In this document: one piece after another, positions 11,829-23,700 of the stretch
How positions within the stretch are numbered: the stretch's first letter is position 1
Layout of the letters: each line of letters begins with the position of its first letter
DNA from: Eutreptiella sp. 'Long Island Sound 2002'
Lineage: Eukaryota > Euglenozoa > Euglenophyceae > Eutreptiales > Eutreptiaceae
Direction: 5' to 3'
NCBI GenBank assembly: GCA_964036045.1
Contig: OZ038383.1
Span: 68,407,888-68,471,887 of the forward strand
DNA length: 64,000 nt
The notes under the pieces: generated by a model
What the model was told of the DNA's origin: nothing
The model's database searches: none
Seen by the model: only the letters and a program-made list of their open reading frames with translations
Made by a program: the position numbers and the translations under genes

Positions 11829-12767
11829 GCTTTCACTGAGCACGCATGTTGGACTCCTCGTGTGGGCGGTGCTGTTTGCGCAATCGAAGCACTGTTGTGA
11901 CGTGGTCTTTGGGCGCGTGCAACCTGATCCTGCCAGGGTGCTAGCTCGATTGCACGGTATTTTAGGGGCATGGGCGGGTGAGCACGACCCCTCAATCCCG
12001 CGGTCCATATTCTCGAACTCAGCAGACGAGTGTCACTATGCTGCAAACTCAGCAGCTTTGCTTTCGCACAGCGGTTGGGGACATCCCCCTCGAAGCAGGG
12101 GTGCCGGCGGTGCAAGCCAGGTTTCAAGACAGAGGCTCATTGGTCACAACACACAACCCTACCCGCCTGTGGGCCTTCGTGCTCAGCTAGCCCAGGGGAT
12201 ATGCTGTCCGTTGGGGGGGGGGGTCACCAAACAACCGGAAGCCACATAGGCACCAATGTCATCAGAGCACTAGCTGCTCCGTGCGATTGCGTGGCTATCA
12301 ATGACAATGCCAGGATGTGCGCCGCTGACTATCTTATGTTGGAAAGCGACTGTCCAGGACATTCTAACTTCGTCCATGCAGAACAGGCTTCTACAGCCCA
12401 ATGAACTTATGCTAGGCAAAGCAGCGCGAGAGGGATGGGAGGGTGTGCACACACAAATGCAAGAGCGGTCGATGTGTTTCTGTGGTCCGTGCCAGCAGCT
12501 ACGGAAAAGGCAGTGCAGGGGCTATTGCAGGGCGCAATGGCAGATGCCCTGCAGCGACAACAAATTCAGCGGGTGAATGATTCCACCGTTGAGATTTTGT
12601 CAACGGCGGCCATGGGTACAGCCTCAGTTTTTGGTTTGGGCTCACAACCAGGTGCAGAAGGGAGCAACGAAAGGATCGACAGTGACTCGTCACAGGGTTC
12701 GTTGTCGTCAGCAATAGTCATCAGTGAACGAGGGGCAACCTGGTTGTTGGGCCAGTTTGGCCTTTGA
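11829..12767 (+). pseudogene. LINE ORF tail, array copy 1
   Basis: Only the part of the ORF after the zinc-binding region is present: starts MWAVLF-like, then PAVQARFQD, QPRGY..., TKQPEAT, and LLRAIAW, ending ...ATWLLGQFGL before TGA. No function is known for this tail. TAG codons at 12247-12249 and 12271-12273 stand where other copies have CAG and CAA/TAA. Confidence 0.6.
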
Positions 12768-13270
12768 TCAGTATGATTAGTTTCACATGTTGGACTGTTT
12801 ATGTTCCAGCGGGGGGGGGTAGCCGAGTACGAGAGGCAAGCTCAATGCAACCCAGGGCGACAGAGGGCAAGCGGGGTACGATGAACAAGTAATGACTGCA
12901 AAGAGAGAGACAAAGAGAGAGCGACATGCTGGGCCAGTTGGGCCTTTGATCAGTATGATCTGTTTCACATGTTCATTGGTTGGATGTTACACGGAGTGCA
13001 TAGTGTGCACAGTGCGCGGTGAGAGACGGTCCGGGTAAAGGGCAAAGGGAGAAGTGAACGACATGGCTGTTGGGCCATTTGGGCCGTTGATCAGTCTGAT
13101 CTGTTTCACATGTTCATTGGTTGGATGTTACACGGAGTGCACAGTGTGCGCAGTGCGCGGTAAGAGACGGACCGGGCGAAGGGCGAAGGGAGAAGTGAAC
13201 ATTGCGCACAGCGCAGAGAACACAGCCCAGGGTCCAGGGTCCAGGGAGAAGAACAAAGCGTTAGGAGTGA
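12750..13270 (+). repeat. Noncoding block with about 150-bp subrepeats, copy 1
   Basis: Between ORF tail and next ORF start each array unit has two or three subrepeats beginning GGCCAGTT(T/G)GGCCTTTGATCA, then GTATGATCTGTTTCACATG and GGATGTTACACGGAGTGCA; here near 12752, 12928 and 13070. Equivalent blocks: 15240-15790, 17735-18285, 20230-20660. It contains TGATCAGTATGATCA-like palindromic pieces. It could be a 3' UTR plus a promoter-like spacer; no direct promoter evidence. Confidence 0.55.
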
Positions 13271-15258
13271 CGACCCAGTCGAACACGAGCGCAAAGGAAA
13301 TGGATGGTACGTTCCCGACGGATGTTGTGCGCCGACAGATGGATGCGTGCATGCGGTGGGCACTGGGGATTAAGCTGTGGGGCCTTCCGTTGGGCCAAAT
13401 GATGCAGTCAAAGGACAGAGGGGGGGTGTCACTCATGTGTGCTTCGGATTATGCTTTGTGGGTGCACTTGCGTCTACACGTGGAGTATCTTCGAAAGCCG
13501 GGGTTAGTGCACACGACCCTGTGGGAGGAGATGAAGCGGGCCATGACCCGACGAAGGAAGATTCCGGACACCAGATATCAACAACTCCTCATTTGCTGGC
13601 ATCGCAAGCCCAAGCAAGGCACGCCGACGTTGATGATGTCCGCGCCCGCGTATTCGCATTTTCGTAGAGCTATGCAAGGGCTGTGGATTCCGTGAAACTG
13701 TGTGCGAGGAATACCACTATGGTGCTCCAGGGTGTTCTTGACGGTGCAAGGCAGGCCGTGTTTCTGCAGGGCATTGTCCAAGGCGCGCGTATTGACTGTG
13801 GGGGACACCATTTCCCCTAATGGGGATATTCATGCACATATGCTGGCTAAGATTGCAAGATCCTTCAGGGATCTTTACGAGAGGCGGTTGACGTTGATGG
13901 GTTCGGCGATCAAGAACGGGACATGGGTGCAAATACCAGGCAGGACATTGCCAGAGCTGGAGTCTTGGTCGATGCGCGAACTATCAGCAAGCTGCGCGGA
14001 AGCAGCAGAGCCTGGGGGCCGCCACGCCCCTGCAGTTCGGGAAGCCTTTGCTAAGTTGCGTTTGCCGACCGTGCTGCAGGACTTTATGCGCAAGGCACTA
14101 TGGCGTAAGCTTGAGGTTTGAAGTCCGCATGATGTTGTGCCATCAAGCACCAACGGCGGTTTGTGCGCTGTGCAGAGCCAGAGAGGATCATCATCGTGCC
14201 TTGAAGTCCTGCCCCTTTCTAGAGGGGGGGATTGCCTTAGCCAGAGTTTCTTGGACGCTGCGGTTTAACAAACACTCATGGGTGGAGCCTTCGCGCATTT
14301 GCTAAGACTTACCTCATCTTTCACTCAGCACGCATGTTGGACTCTTCATGTGGGCGGTGCTGTTTGCGCCCTGGAAGCACCGTTGTGACGTGGCCTTTGG
14401 GCGCGTGAAGCCAGATCTTGCCAGGGTGCTAGCTCGACTGCAAGGTATTTTAGGGGCATGGGCGGCTGAGCATAACCCCTCAATCCCGCGTTCAAATATT
14501 CTCGAACTCAGCAGACGGTTGTCACTATGCTGCAAATAGAGTAGCTTTGCTTTCGCACAGCGGTTGGGGACATGCCCCTCGAGGCAGGGGTGCCGGCGGT
14601 GCAAGCCACGTTTCAAGACAGAGCCTCATTGGTCACATCACGCAACCCAACCCGCCTGTGGGCCTTTGTGCTAAGCCAGCCCAGAGGATATGTTGTACTG
14701 TGGGAGGGCGTCACCAAACAACCGGAAGCCACACAGGTGACAATCTCATCAGAGCACTAACTGCTCCGTGCGATTGCGTGGCTATCAATGACAGTGCCAG
14801 GATGTGCGCCGCTGACTGTCTTCTGTTGGAATGCGACTCTCCAGAACATTCTAACTTCGTCCATGCAGAACAGGCTTCTACAGCCCAATGAACTTATGCT
14901 AGGCAACGCGCCGCGAGATGCATGGGAGGGTGTGCACACACAAATGCAAGGCACAGCGGTCGATGTGTTTATGTAGTTGCTGCCAGCAGCGGCGGAAAAG
15001 GCAGTGCAGGGGCTGTTGCAGGGCGCAATGGCAGATGCCCTGCAGCGACAACAAATTTAGCGGGTGATTGATTCCACCGTTGAGATTTTGTCAACGGCGG
15101 CCATTGGTATAGCCTCAGATTTTTGTTTGGGCTCACAACAGGGTGCAGAAGGGAGCGACGAAAGGATGGACAGTGACTCGTCAAAGGGTTCGTTGTCATC
15201 AGCAACAGTCATCAGTGAACGAGTGGCAACCTGGTTGTTGGGCCAGTTTGGCCTTTGA
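13270..15258 (+). pseudogene. LINE ORF2 thumb, zinc-binding region and tail, array copy 2
   Basis: From MDGTFPTDVVRRQMD (13300) through the connection/thumb part of a reverse transcriptase (WALGIKLWGLPL, GGVSLMCASDYALWVH), to a zinc-binding motif CALCRAREDHHRALKSCPF at about 14160-14215, then the tail to TGA at 15256-15258. Breaks: TGA at 13693-13695 (CGA in the fourth copy), a frameshift near 14118, TAG at 14542-14544, TAA at 14758-14760, TAG at 14974-14976 (TGG elsewhere) and TAG at 15058-15060. The palm with catalytic Asp residues is not in the unit, so it cannot be an autonomous element. Confidence 0.7.
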
Positions 15259-15792
15259 TCAGTATGATCAGTTTCACATGTTGGACTGTTTATGTTCTAG
15301 GGGGGGGGGGGGGCAGCCGAGTACGAGAGGCAAGCTCAATGCAACCCCGGGCGACAGAGAGCAAGCAAGGTACAATGAACAGGTAATGACTGGAGAGAGA
15401 GAGAGCGGCATGGTTGCTGGGCCAGTTGGGCCATTGATCAGTATGATCTGTTTCACATGTTCATTGGTTGGATGTTACACTGAGTGCACAGTGTGCACAG
15501 TGCACGGTGAGAGACGGTCCGGGTAAAGGGCAAAGGGAGAAGTGAACCACATGGCTGTTGGGCCAGTTGGGCCTTTGATCAGTATGATCTGTTTCAGATG
15601 TTCATTTGTTGGATGTTACGGAGTGCACAGTGTGCGCAGTGCGCGGTAAGAGATGGGCCGGGCGAAGGGCGAAGGGAGAAGTCAAGATTTCACAGAGCGC
15701 AGAGAACACGGCTCAGGGTCTAGGGTCCAGGGTCCAGGGAGAAGAACAAAGTGTTAGGAGTGACGACCCAGTCGAACACGAGCGCAAAGAAA

Positions 15793-17752
15793 ATGGATGG
15801 TACATTCCCGACGGATGTTGTGCGCCGACAGATGGATGCGTGCATGCGGTGGGCACTGGGGATTAAGTTGTGGGGCCTTCCGTTGGCACAAATGATGCAG
15901 TCAAAGGACAGAGGGGGGGTGTGACTCATGTGTGCTTCGGATTATGCTTTGTGGGCGCACTCGCGTCGGCACGTGGAGTATCTTCGAAAGCCGGGGTTAG
16001 TGCACACGACCCTGTGGGAGGAGATGAAGCGGGCCATGACCCGACGAAGGAAGATTCCGGACACCAGATATCAACAACTCCTCATTTGCTGGCATCGCAA
16101 GCCCAAGCAAGGCACGCCGACGTTGATGATGTCCGCGCCCGCGTATTCGCATTTTCGTAGAGCTATGCAAGGGCTGTGGATTCCGTGAAACTGTGTGCGA
16201 GGAATACCACTATGGTGCTTCAGGGTGTTCTTGACGGTGCAAGGCAGGCCGTGTTTCTGCAGGGCATTGTCCAAGGCGCGCGTATTGACTGTGGGGGACA
16301 CCATTTCCCCTAATGGGGATATTCATGCACATCTGCTGGCTAAGATTGCAAGATCATTCAGGGATCTTTACGAGAGGCGGTTGACGTTAATGGGTTTCGG
16401 CGATCAAGAACGGGACATGGGTGCAAATACCAGGCAGGACATTGCCAGAGGTGGAGTCTTGGTCGATGCGCGAACTATCAGCAAGCTGCGCGGAAGCAGC
16501 AGAGCCTGGGGGCCGCCACGCCCCTGCAGTTCGGGAAGCCTTTGCTAAGTTGCGTTTGCCGACTGTGCTGCAGGACTTTATGCGCAAGGCACTATGGCGT
16601 AAGCTTGAGGTTTGAAGTCCGCATGATGTTGTGCCATCAAGCACCAACGGCGGTTTGTGCGCTGTGCAGAGCCAGAGAGGATCATCATCGTGCCTTGAAG
16701 TCCTGCCCCTTTCTAGAGGGGGGGATTGCCTTAGCCAGAGTTTCTTGGACGCTTCGGTTTAACAAACACTCATGGGTGGAGCCTTCGCGCATTTGCTAAG
16801 ACTTACCCCATCTTTCACTCAGCACGCATGTTGGACTCTTCATGTGGGCGGTGCTGTTTGCGCCCTAGAAGCACCGTTGTGATGTGGCCTTTGGGCGCGT
16901 GAAGCCAGATCTTGCCAGGGTGCTAGCTCGACTGCAAGGTATTTTAGGGGCATGGGCGGCTGAGCATAACCCCTCAATCCCGCGTTCAAATATTCTCGAA
17001 CTCAGCAGACGGTTGTCACTATGCTGCAAATAGAGTAGCTTTGCTTTCGCACAGCGGTTGGGGACATGCCCCTCGAGGCAGGGGTGCCGGCGGTGCAAGC
17101 CACGTTTCAAGACAGAGCCTCATTGGTCACATCACGCAACCCAACCCGCCTGTGGGCCTTTGTGCTAAGCCAGCCCAGAGGATATGTTGTACTGTGGGAG
17201 GGCGTCACCAAACAACCGGAAGCCACACAGGTGACAATCTCATCAGAGCACTAACTGCTCCGTGCGATTGCGTGGCTATCAATGACAGTGCCAGGATGTG
17301 CGCCGCTGACTGTCTTCTGTTGGAATGCGACTCTCCAGAACATTCTAACTTCGTCCATGCAGAACAGGCTTCTACAGCCCAATGAACTTATGCTAGGCAA
17401 CGCGCCGCGAGATGCATGGGAGGGTGTGCACACACAAATGCAAGGCACATCGGTCGATGTGTTTATGTAGTTGCTGCCAGCAGCGGCGGAAAAGGCAGTG
17501 CAGGGGCTGTTGCAGGGCGCAATGGCAGATGCCCTGCAGCGACAACAAATTTAGCGGGTGATTGATTCCACCGTTGAGATTTTGTCAACGGCGGCCATTG
17601 GTATAGCCTCAGATTTTTGTTTGGGCTCACAACAGGGTGCAGAAGGGAGCGACGAAAGGATGGACAGTGACTCGTCAAAGGGTTCGTTGTCATCAGCAAC
17701 AGTCATCAGTGAACGAGTGGCAACCTGGTTGTTGGGCCAGCTTGGCCTTTGA
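15793..17752 (+). pseudogene. LINE ORF2 thumb, zinc-binding region and tail, array copy 3
   Basis: Almost the same sequence as the previous copy, with its own extra differences: a frameshift from an additional G near 15922-15925 and another near 16395. Shares the TAG/TAA codons at 17036-17038, 17252-17254, 17468-17470 and 17552-17554. The shared lesions show that a broken unit was duplicated recently, not that two intact elements inserted side by side. Confidence 0.7.
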
Positions 17753-18285
17753 TCAGTATGATCAGTTTCACATGTTGGACTGTTTATGTTCTAGGGGGGG
17801 GGGGGGGGCAGCCGAGTACGAGAGGCAAGCTCAATGCAACCCCGGGCGACAGAGAGCAAGCAGGGTACAATGAACAGGTAATGACTGGAGAGAGAGAGAG
17901 CGGCATGGTTGCTGGGCCAGTTGGGCCATTGATCAGTATGATCTGTTTCACATGTTCATTGGTTGGATGTTACACTGAGTGCACAGTGTGCACAGTGCGC
18001 GGTGAGAGACGGTCCGGGTAAAGGGCAAAGGGAGAAGTGAACCACATGGCTGTTGGGCCAGTTGGGCCTTTGATCAGTATGATCTGTTTCACATGTTCAT
18101 TTGTTGGATGTTACGGAGTGCACAGTGTGCGCAGTGCGCGGTAAGAGATGGGCCGGGCGAAGGGCGAAGGGAGAAGTCAAGATTGCACAGAGCGCAGAGA
18201 ACACGGCTCAGGGTCTAGGGTCCAGGGTCCAGGGAGAAGAACAAAGTGTTAGGAGTGACGACCCAGTCGAACACGAGCGCAAAGA

Positions 18286-20216
18286 AAATGGATGGTACTT
18301 TCCCGACGGATGTCGTGCGCCGACAGATGGATGCGTGCATGCGGTGGGCACTGGAGATTAAGCCGCGGGGCCTTCCGTTGGCACAAATGATGCAGTCAAA
18401 GGACAGAGGGGGGGTGGTCACTCATTTGTGCTTCGGATTATGCTTTGTAGGCGCACTCGCGTCTACACGTGGAGTATCTCAGAAAGCCGGGGCCAGTGCA
18501 CACGACCCTGTGGGAGGAGATGAAGCGGGCCAGGACTCGGCGAAGGAAGATTCCGGACAATAAGTATCAACAGCTCCTCATTTGATGGCATCGCAAGCCC
18601 AAGCAGGGCACGCCGACGTTGATGACGTCCGCGGCGCCGTATTCACATTTTCGTAGAGCTATGCAAGGGACGTGGATTCCGCGAAACTCTGTGCGAGGAA
18701 TACTACTGTGGTGCTCCAGGGTGTTCTTGACTGCGCAAGGCAGGCCGTGTTTCTGCAGGGCATTGTCCAAGGCGCGCGTATTGACTGTGAGGGACACCAT
18801 TTCCCCTAATGGGGATATTCATGCACATCCGCTGGCTAAGATTGCAAGATCATTCGGGGATCTTTACGAGAGGCGGTTGACGTTGATTGGTTCGGCGATC
18901 AAGAACGGGACAGGGGTGCAAATACCAGGCAGGACATTGCCAGAGCTGGAGTCTTGGTCGATGCGCGAATTATCAGCAGGCTGCGCGGAAGCAGCAAAGC
19001 CTGGGAGCCGCCAGGCCCCAGCAGCTCGGGAAGCCTTTGCTAAGTTGCGTTTGCCGACCGTGCTGCAGGACTTTATGCGCAAGGCACTTTGGCGTAAGCT
19101 TGAGGTTTCAGTCCGCATGATGTTGTGCCATCAAGCAGCAACGGCGGTTTGTGCGCTGTGCAGAGCCAGAGAGGATCATCATCGTGCGTTGAAGTCCTGC
19201 CCCTTTCTAGAGGGGGGGATTGCCTTAGCAAGAGTTTCTTGGACGCTGCGGTTTAACAAACACTCATGGGTGGAGCCTTCGCGCATTTGCTAGGACTTAT
19301 CCCAGGTTTCACTGAGCACGCATGTTGGACTGTTCATGTGGGCGGTGCTGTTTGCGCGCCGGAAGCACCGTTGTCACGTGGTCTTTGGGCGCGTGAAGCC
19401 AAATCCTCCTAGGGTGCTAGCTCGATTGCAAGGTATTTCATCGGCGTGGGCGGCTGAGCATGACCCCTCAATCCCGCGGTCAGATCTTCTCGAACTCAGG
19501 AGACGGGTGTCGCTTAGGCTGCAAGCACAGCAGCTTTGCTTTTGCACAGCGGTTGGGGACATGCCCCTCGAAGCAAGGGTGCCGGCAGTGCAAGCCAGAT
19601 TTCGGGACAGAGGCTCATTGGTCACAACACGCAACCCCACCCTCCTACGGGGGTTCATGCTAACCCAGCCCAGGGGATATGCTGTACTTGGGGGGGGTGG
19701 GGTCACAAAACAAGCGGAGGCCACACAGGCGACAATGTCATCACAGCACCAACTGCTCCGTGCGATTGCGTGGCGATAGATGACAGTGCTAGGATGTGCG
19801 CTGCTGACTGTTTTTTGTTGGACTGCGACTGTCCAAACTATTCTAACTTCGTCAATGCGTGAAAAGAGCCTTTACGGCCTAATGAACTTATGCCAGGCAA
19901 AGCACTGCGAGAGGCATGGGAGGCTGTGCACGCACAAATGCAAGGCAGAGCGGTCAATGTGTTTCTCTGGTCGCTGCCAGCAGCGGCGGAAAAGGCGGTG
20001 CCGGAGCTGTTGCAGGGCGCAATGGTAGATGCTCTGCAGCGACAACAGATCCAACTTGTGGTTGATTCCACCGTTCAGATTTTGTCAACGGTAGACACTG
20101 GTGCAGCCTCGGATTTTTCTTTGGGCTCAGAGCTGGGTGCAGAAGGCAAAGACGAACAGATGGACAGTGATCCGTCACAGGGTTCGTTGTCGTCAGCAAT
20201 AGTCATCAGTGAGTGA
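18286..20216 (+). pseudogene. LINE ORF2 thumb, zinc-binding region and tail, array copy 4
   Basis: Most open copy: 18619-19293 reads without interruption through the thumb and zinc-binding region, and 19336-19779 through the first half of the tail. Breaks: frameshift near 18415, TGA in the LLI(C)WHRK context at about 18583, TAG at about 19777, frameshift near 19865, and TGA at 20214-20216, which truncates the tail by about 14 codons. At the sites where the other copies have TAG/TAA this one has CAG (19531), CAG (19726), CAA (19750) and CAA (20052). Confidence 0.7.
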
Positions 20217-20755
20217 GGGGCAACCTGGTTGTTGGGCCAGTTTCGCCTTTGGTCAGTATGATCAGTTTCACATGTTGGACTGTTTATGTTCTGGGGGGGG
20301 GGGGGGGGGCAGCCGAGTACGAGAGGCCAGCTCAGTGAAACCCAGGGCGGACAAAGGGAGAGGGCAGGCGGAGAACGATGAACAGGTATTGAACGAAGAG
20401 TGTGAGGGACATGGTTGTTGGGCCAGTTGAGCCTTTGATCAATATGATCTGTTTCACATGTTCGTCGGTTGGATGTTACGCGGAGTGCATAATGTTCACG
20501 GTGAGAAACAGTGAGAAAATGGAACTTGGGGCGGAGGGCGAAGGGCGAAGTGCACATGGCGCGGAGCGCAGAGAACACATCTCAGGGTCCAGGGTCCAAG
20601 GTCAAAGGAGAAGAACAAAGCATTAGGAGAGACGATCCCAGTCGAACACGAGCGCAAAGAAAATGAATGGTACACTCACAATCATAGTCATAATCATACC
20701 CACTTATCTTGTCGTGTACTTGAGGTATGGGGCACTTCCCGGCGACAGATGGTTC

Positions 20756-23700
20756 CTGCCTTGCTAGATCCCGTGGGTCCGAGGGCTCCTACAGGTGGCC
20801 CACAGCATGACGGAGGACCCACAGGACTGCTGTTATCGGTCAACCAGGAATTTGGGGGCAGTGACAACTACAAAGCTTTAGCATTAGGAATGGCGACAAG
20901 TCTCAGCCCATGGAATCGCCGGAGGTATAGGGGCGAAGCGGCACAACGTAGCAAGGTAGCACAAGCAACAAGCAACGGCATGTCTTATGGGTGCATAGCA
21001 ACAATCAAGAGACAAAGTAGTAGGCGTGCGGCGAAGCAACTGACATCCCATCCCTGTAGTCCCACATCCTACGGTTGTCCTCTGCCCTCTTGCTGAGACC
21101 ACACTAGCAAGAGTCCACGTATCGTGAGCGAGGATTTTTGTGGGGCTCCGGCATAGCCTTGCCGTGAGCCTTCATTGTTTCCATCACTGTGCAACGCATT
21201 CCATCAAGTAATTCAGCCCCTCATGGGTAGGGCATCTCGTCCTTCCACCCATCACCCGCATACCCATCATATACGCACAGCATAACCTTCTCTAGCTGCC
21301 CAATGACATTCCCATACACCCACAAAGTAGCCCGCCCACCTGCCCATAACTTCCAATGTATAGACGAGCTCCATCATCCCCAAATATACATGCTGGGCGA
21401 ATCCGCTACCACTGTAGAGGATCATGTATACTGTAACACGAATCTCAACAGGGGGCATGCTGGTCACTCCGTAGCACGGGAGGCACAACTCGTGAATATT
21501 GCTGGCTGGGATTGTGTCTGATGGGAGCGGCAGCTTGGTTGTCAACCCCCCGTAGGGGTACCCAGCAAAGCCCCCCCCCCCCCCCAGCTTATGGTTACCA
21601 GGTTAGCCTCATCTGGCCCACATACAATGCCTAGACGCCTAACCCGTGACCCATTCTTGCACTGTTTAGCCAGCTCCCGTGGTGGTACCATCTCTACTAC
21701 AGCAGTGACTAGGCCGCAGGTTCGACAGCGGCCTACAATGTGGCATGTCTACTGTTAGCGTTCGCCTTTGCCTCACCATCTAGACCTCTCATACAAGCGT
21801 TGTGTATAACACACACCACACACGACACATTGCTAAGCACACTGTATCCCGCCATGCACCAACCTTAGCCGCCACCCGCCGACACTTGTGCACGGGCTAC
21901 CTACGACTCACCACTGTCGCCCGGAGCACCAAGCCATTGTTACACCCGTTCTGTGTCACTACCACCCTTTAGAAGCATTGCTGCTTTCACCGACCGCCAC
22001 CATGTTGTGCTATCCAACCCACAACCACCGCCCGGAGAGTCCCCCTCACGTACGCCGAGCCCACTTCAACCGCCACCGCCACCACTCCCAGACGCACCCC
22101 ATGAGGCATGAGCCTTGACATCAGGCAGGCAGTTAGGCTATGTACATGCCCGCGGACGATGTCCCTCCAGTTCTCTTTTATGGGCCCGAGATGCCCGGAT
22201 ACCCATTATGGTTTGTTTTTCGGTCAGAGGGACACCCCAATGTCTCCATGAGTTGTTTGTGGGGTCATTAGGCACCCCAATACCCCCACCAATTTTCTCC
22301 TTGGACGCACATCCAGATATGAGGCCCCTTTACCCCCGTAGGTTGATCTCGAGGCCAAGGGACGGCCCAATACTCCCACAAGGTTTCTCGTGAGGCCAGT
22401 GGGCAACTCATATAGCTTCTGGAGTTGATCCTAGGGTCAAGGGACAACCCAATAACAATTTTGTCAAACGCCCATAGTCCATACATATGCACCCCTTAAC
22501 CACCAAGGACGCCACACGATGACCCCAAGTTGATAACATCGGTATCCCATTGCTCACTAGCTACGCAGGCCACCCTATTGCCCCATCTGCAGCGCATATA
22601 GCTGCTTTGGTCCTTCACAGGGTCGCTAGGCTCATATGACCACCACCCACAACGCACGGCTAGTGCCCGCGGTGCCGGCGTGTCCACGTGCGATTGGAAT
22701 CGCCGAGGTTATACCTCTGTAGAACCCAATGTGTGTGATGACCACAGGAGGAGGAGAGCAAACATGCAAGTGTCAATGTAAAGCTTTCACGAGGTTACGG
22801 TAGCATCGAGCGATTGTTACAGGACTTGTGACGTGAGCTCAGAATAGCTATTGCATACGAGAGAAAAAGACCCTTTCAGTGGTGGCACAGATGAATACAT
22901 GACACGTGCATTGGTGGCACACACATACAGGCGGAACCACACAGAAGAAGGATGTTCTTGCTACGTGCCGTTGACATGTGGGTTTTTGTGCCAAAGATGG
23001 CTAGATCCGACAGAAGCTTTTGCGGAGTGTTTACGACGGAACAACCGAAGAAAGGACCACAATGAGGCCTCGGAGTGTGGTGCCACGGGAGGCTAGAAAT
23101 GGCCCGTCTCTTGGGGTTGGTATTGGCTATTTAGAGCGCCTTTTGGGCAAATCGGCTTCAAGTGAAGACCAATTTGCGAGCAGGGGTGTGAGGATATTCA
23201 ATTTCAATTCCCCTCATGGTTTCGGGCAGTTAGGTGCATGTTTTGTCTGACCTTGCACCATATTTCACCACATGGACTGTTGGCTACCGGCAACGCTGGC
23301 CCTGTTGTCTTGCATGTTTGCTGCATTTCAACACACGGTGTCTTGATATTGGGAGTTGTCTCGGTCGCAGATGTGATGGCCTTGGCCACATTTTGCGATA
23401 GCATTGTGATGTACTTTACTTTTAAGGGTACGTGACACAGCGTAAATGAGGGGGGTTGGAAGTTTGGCCTTTGGTGAACGAGGATGCTGCTGAGGCACTC
23501 TTAACCTAATGGGGCGGCATTGCCCGGGTATCACCCAGCGTGCAACATTGAGGACAGCGCGAGCGGCCTTGCGAAGAGCCAGCATGCGCATCTCAATGTG
23601 ACCAATTTGACACCATGATGGTGCTGCTCTCTTTTTGGTTACACCTTGGACATGGCTGCAGACAACATTTGTCCACCGCTCATCGTGCCGGAGGGTTCCA

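Larger units (their letters stand above)
11829..20755 (+). repeat. Tandem array of a 2.49-kb LINE-derived unit, about 3.6 copies
   Basis: The landmark CACGCATGTTGGACT recurs at 11841, 14329, 16823 and 19317 (spacing 2488, 2494, 2494 bp). Copies two and three (about 14317-19304) are nearly identical; the first and the truncated fourth are more diverged. A G run at the same place in each copy is 9, 14, 15 and 17 nt long (near 12811, 15300, 17794, 20293). The array is cut off near 20670-20755, shortly after an insertion following the GGTAC of the coding start. Each unit holds a LINE ORF C-terminus and a noncoding block. Confidence 0.9.
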
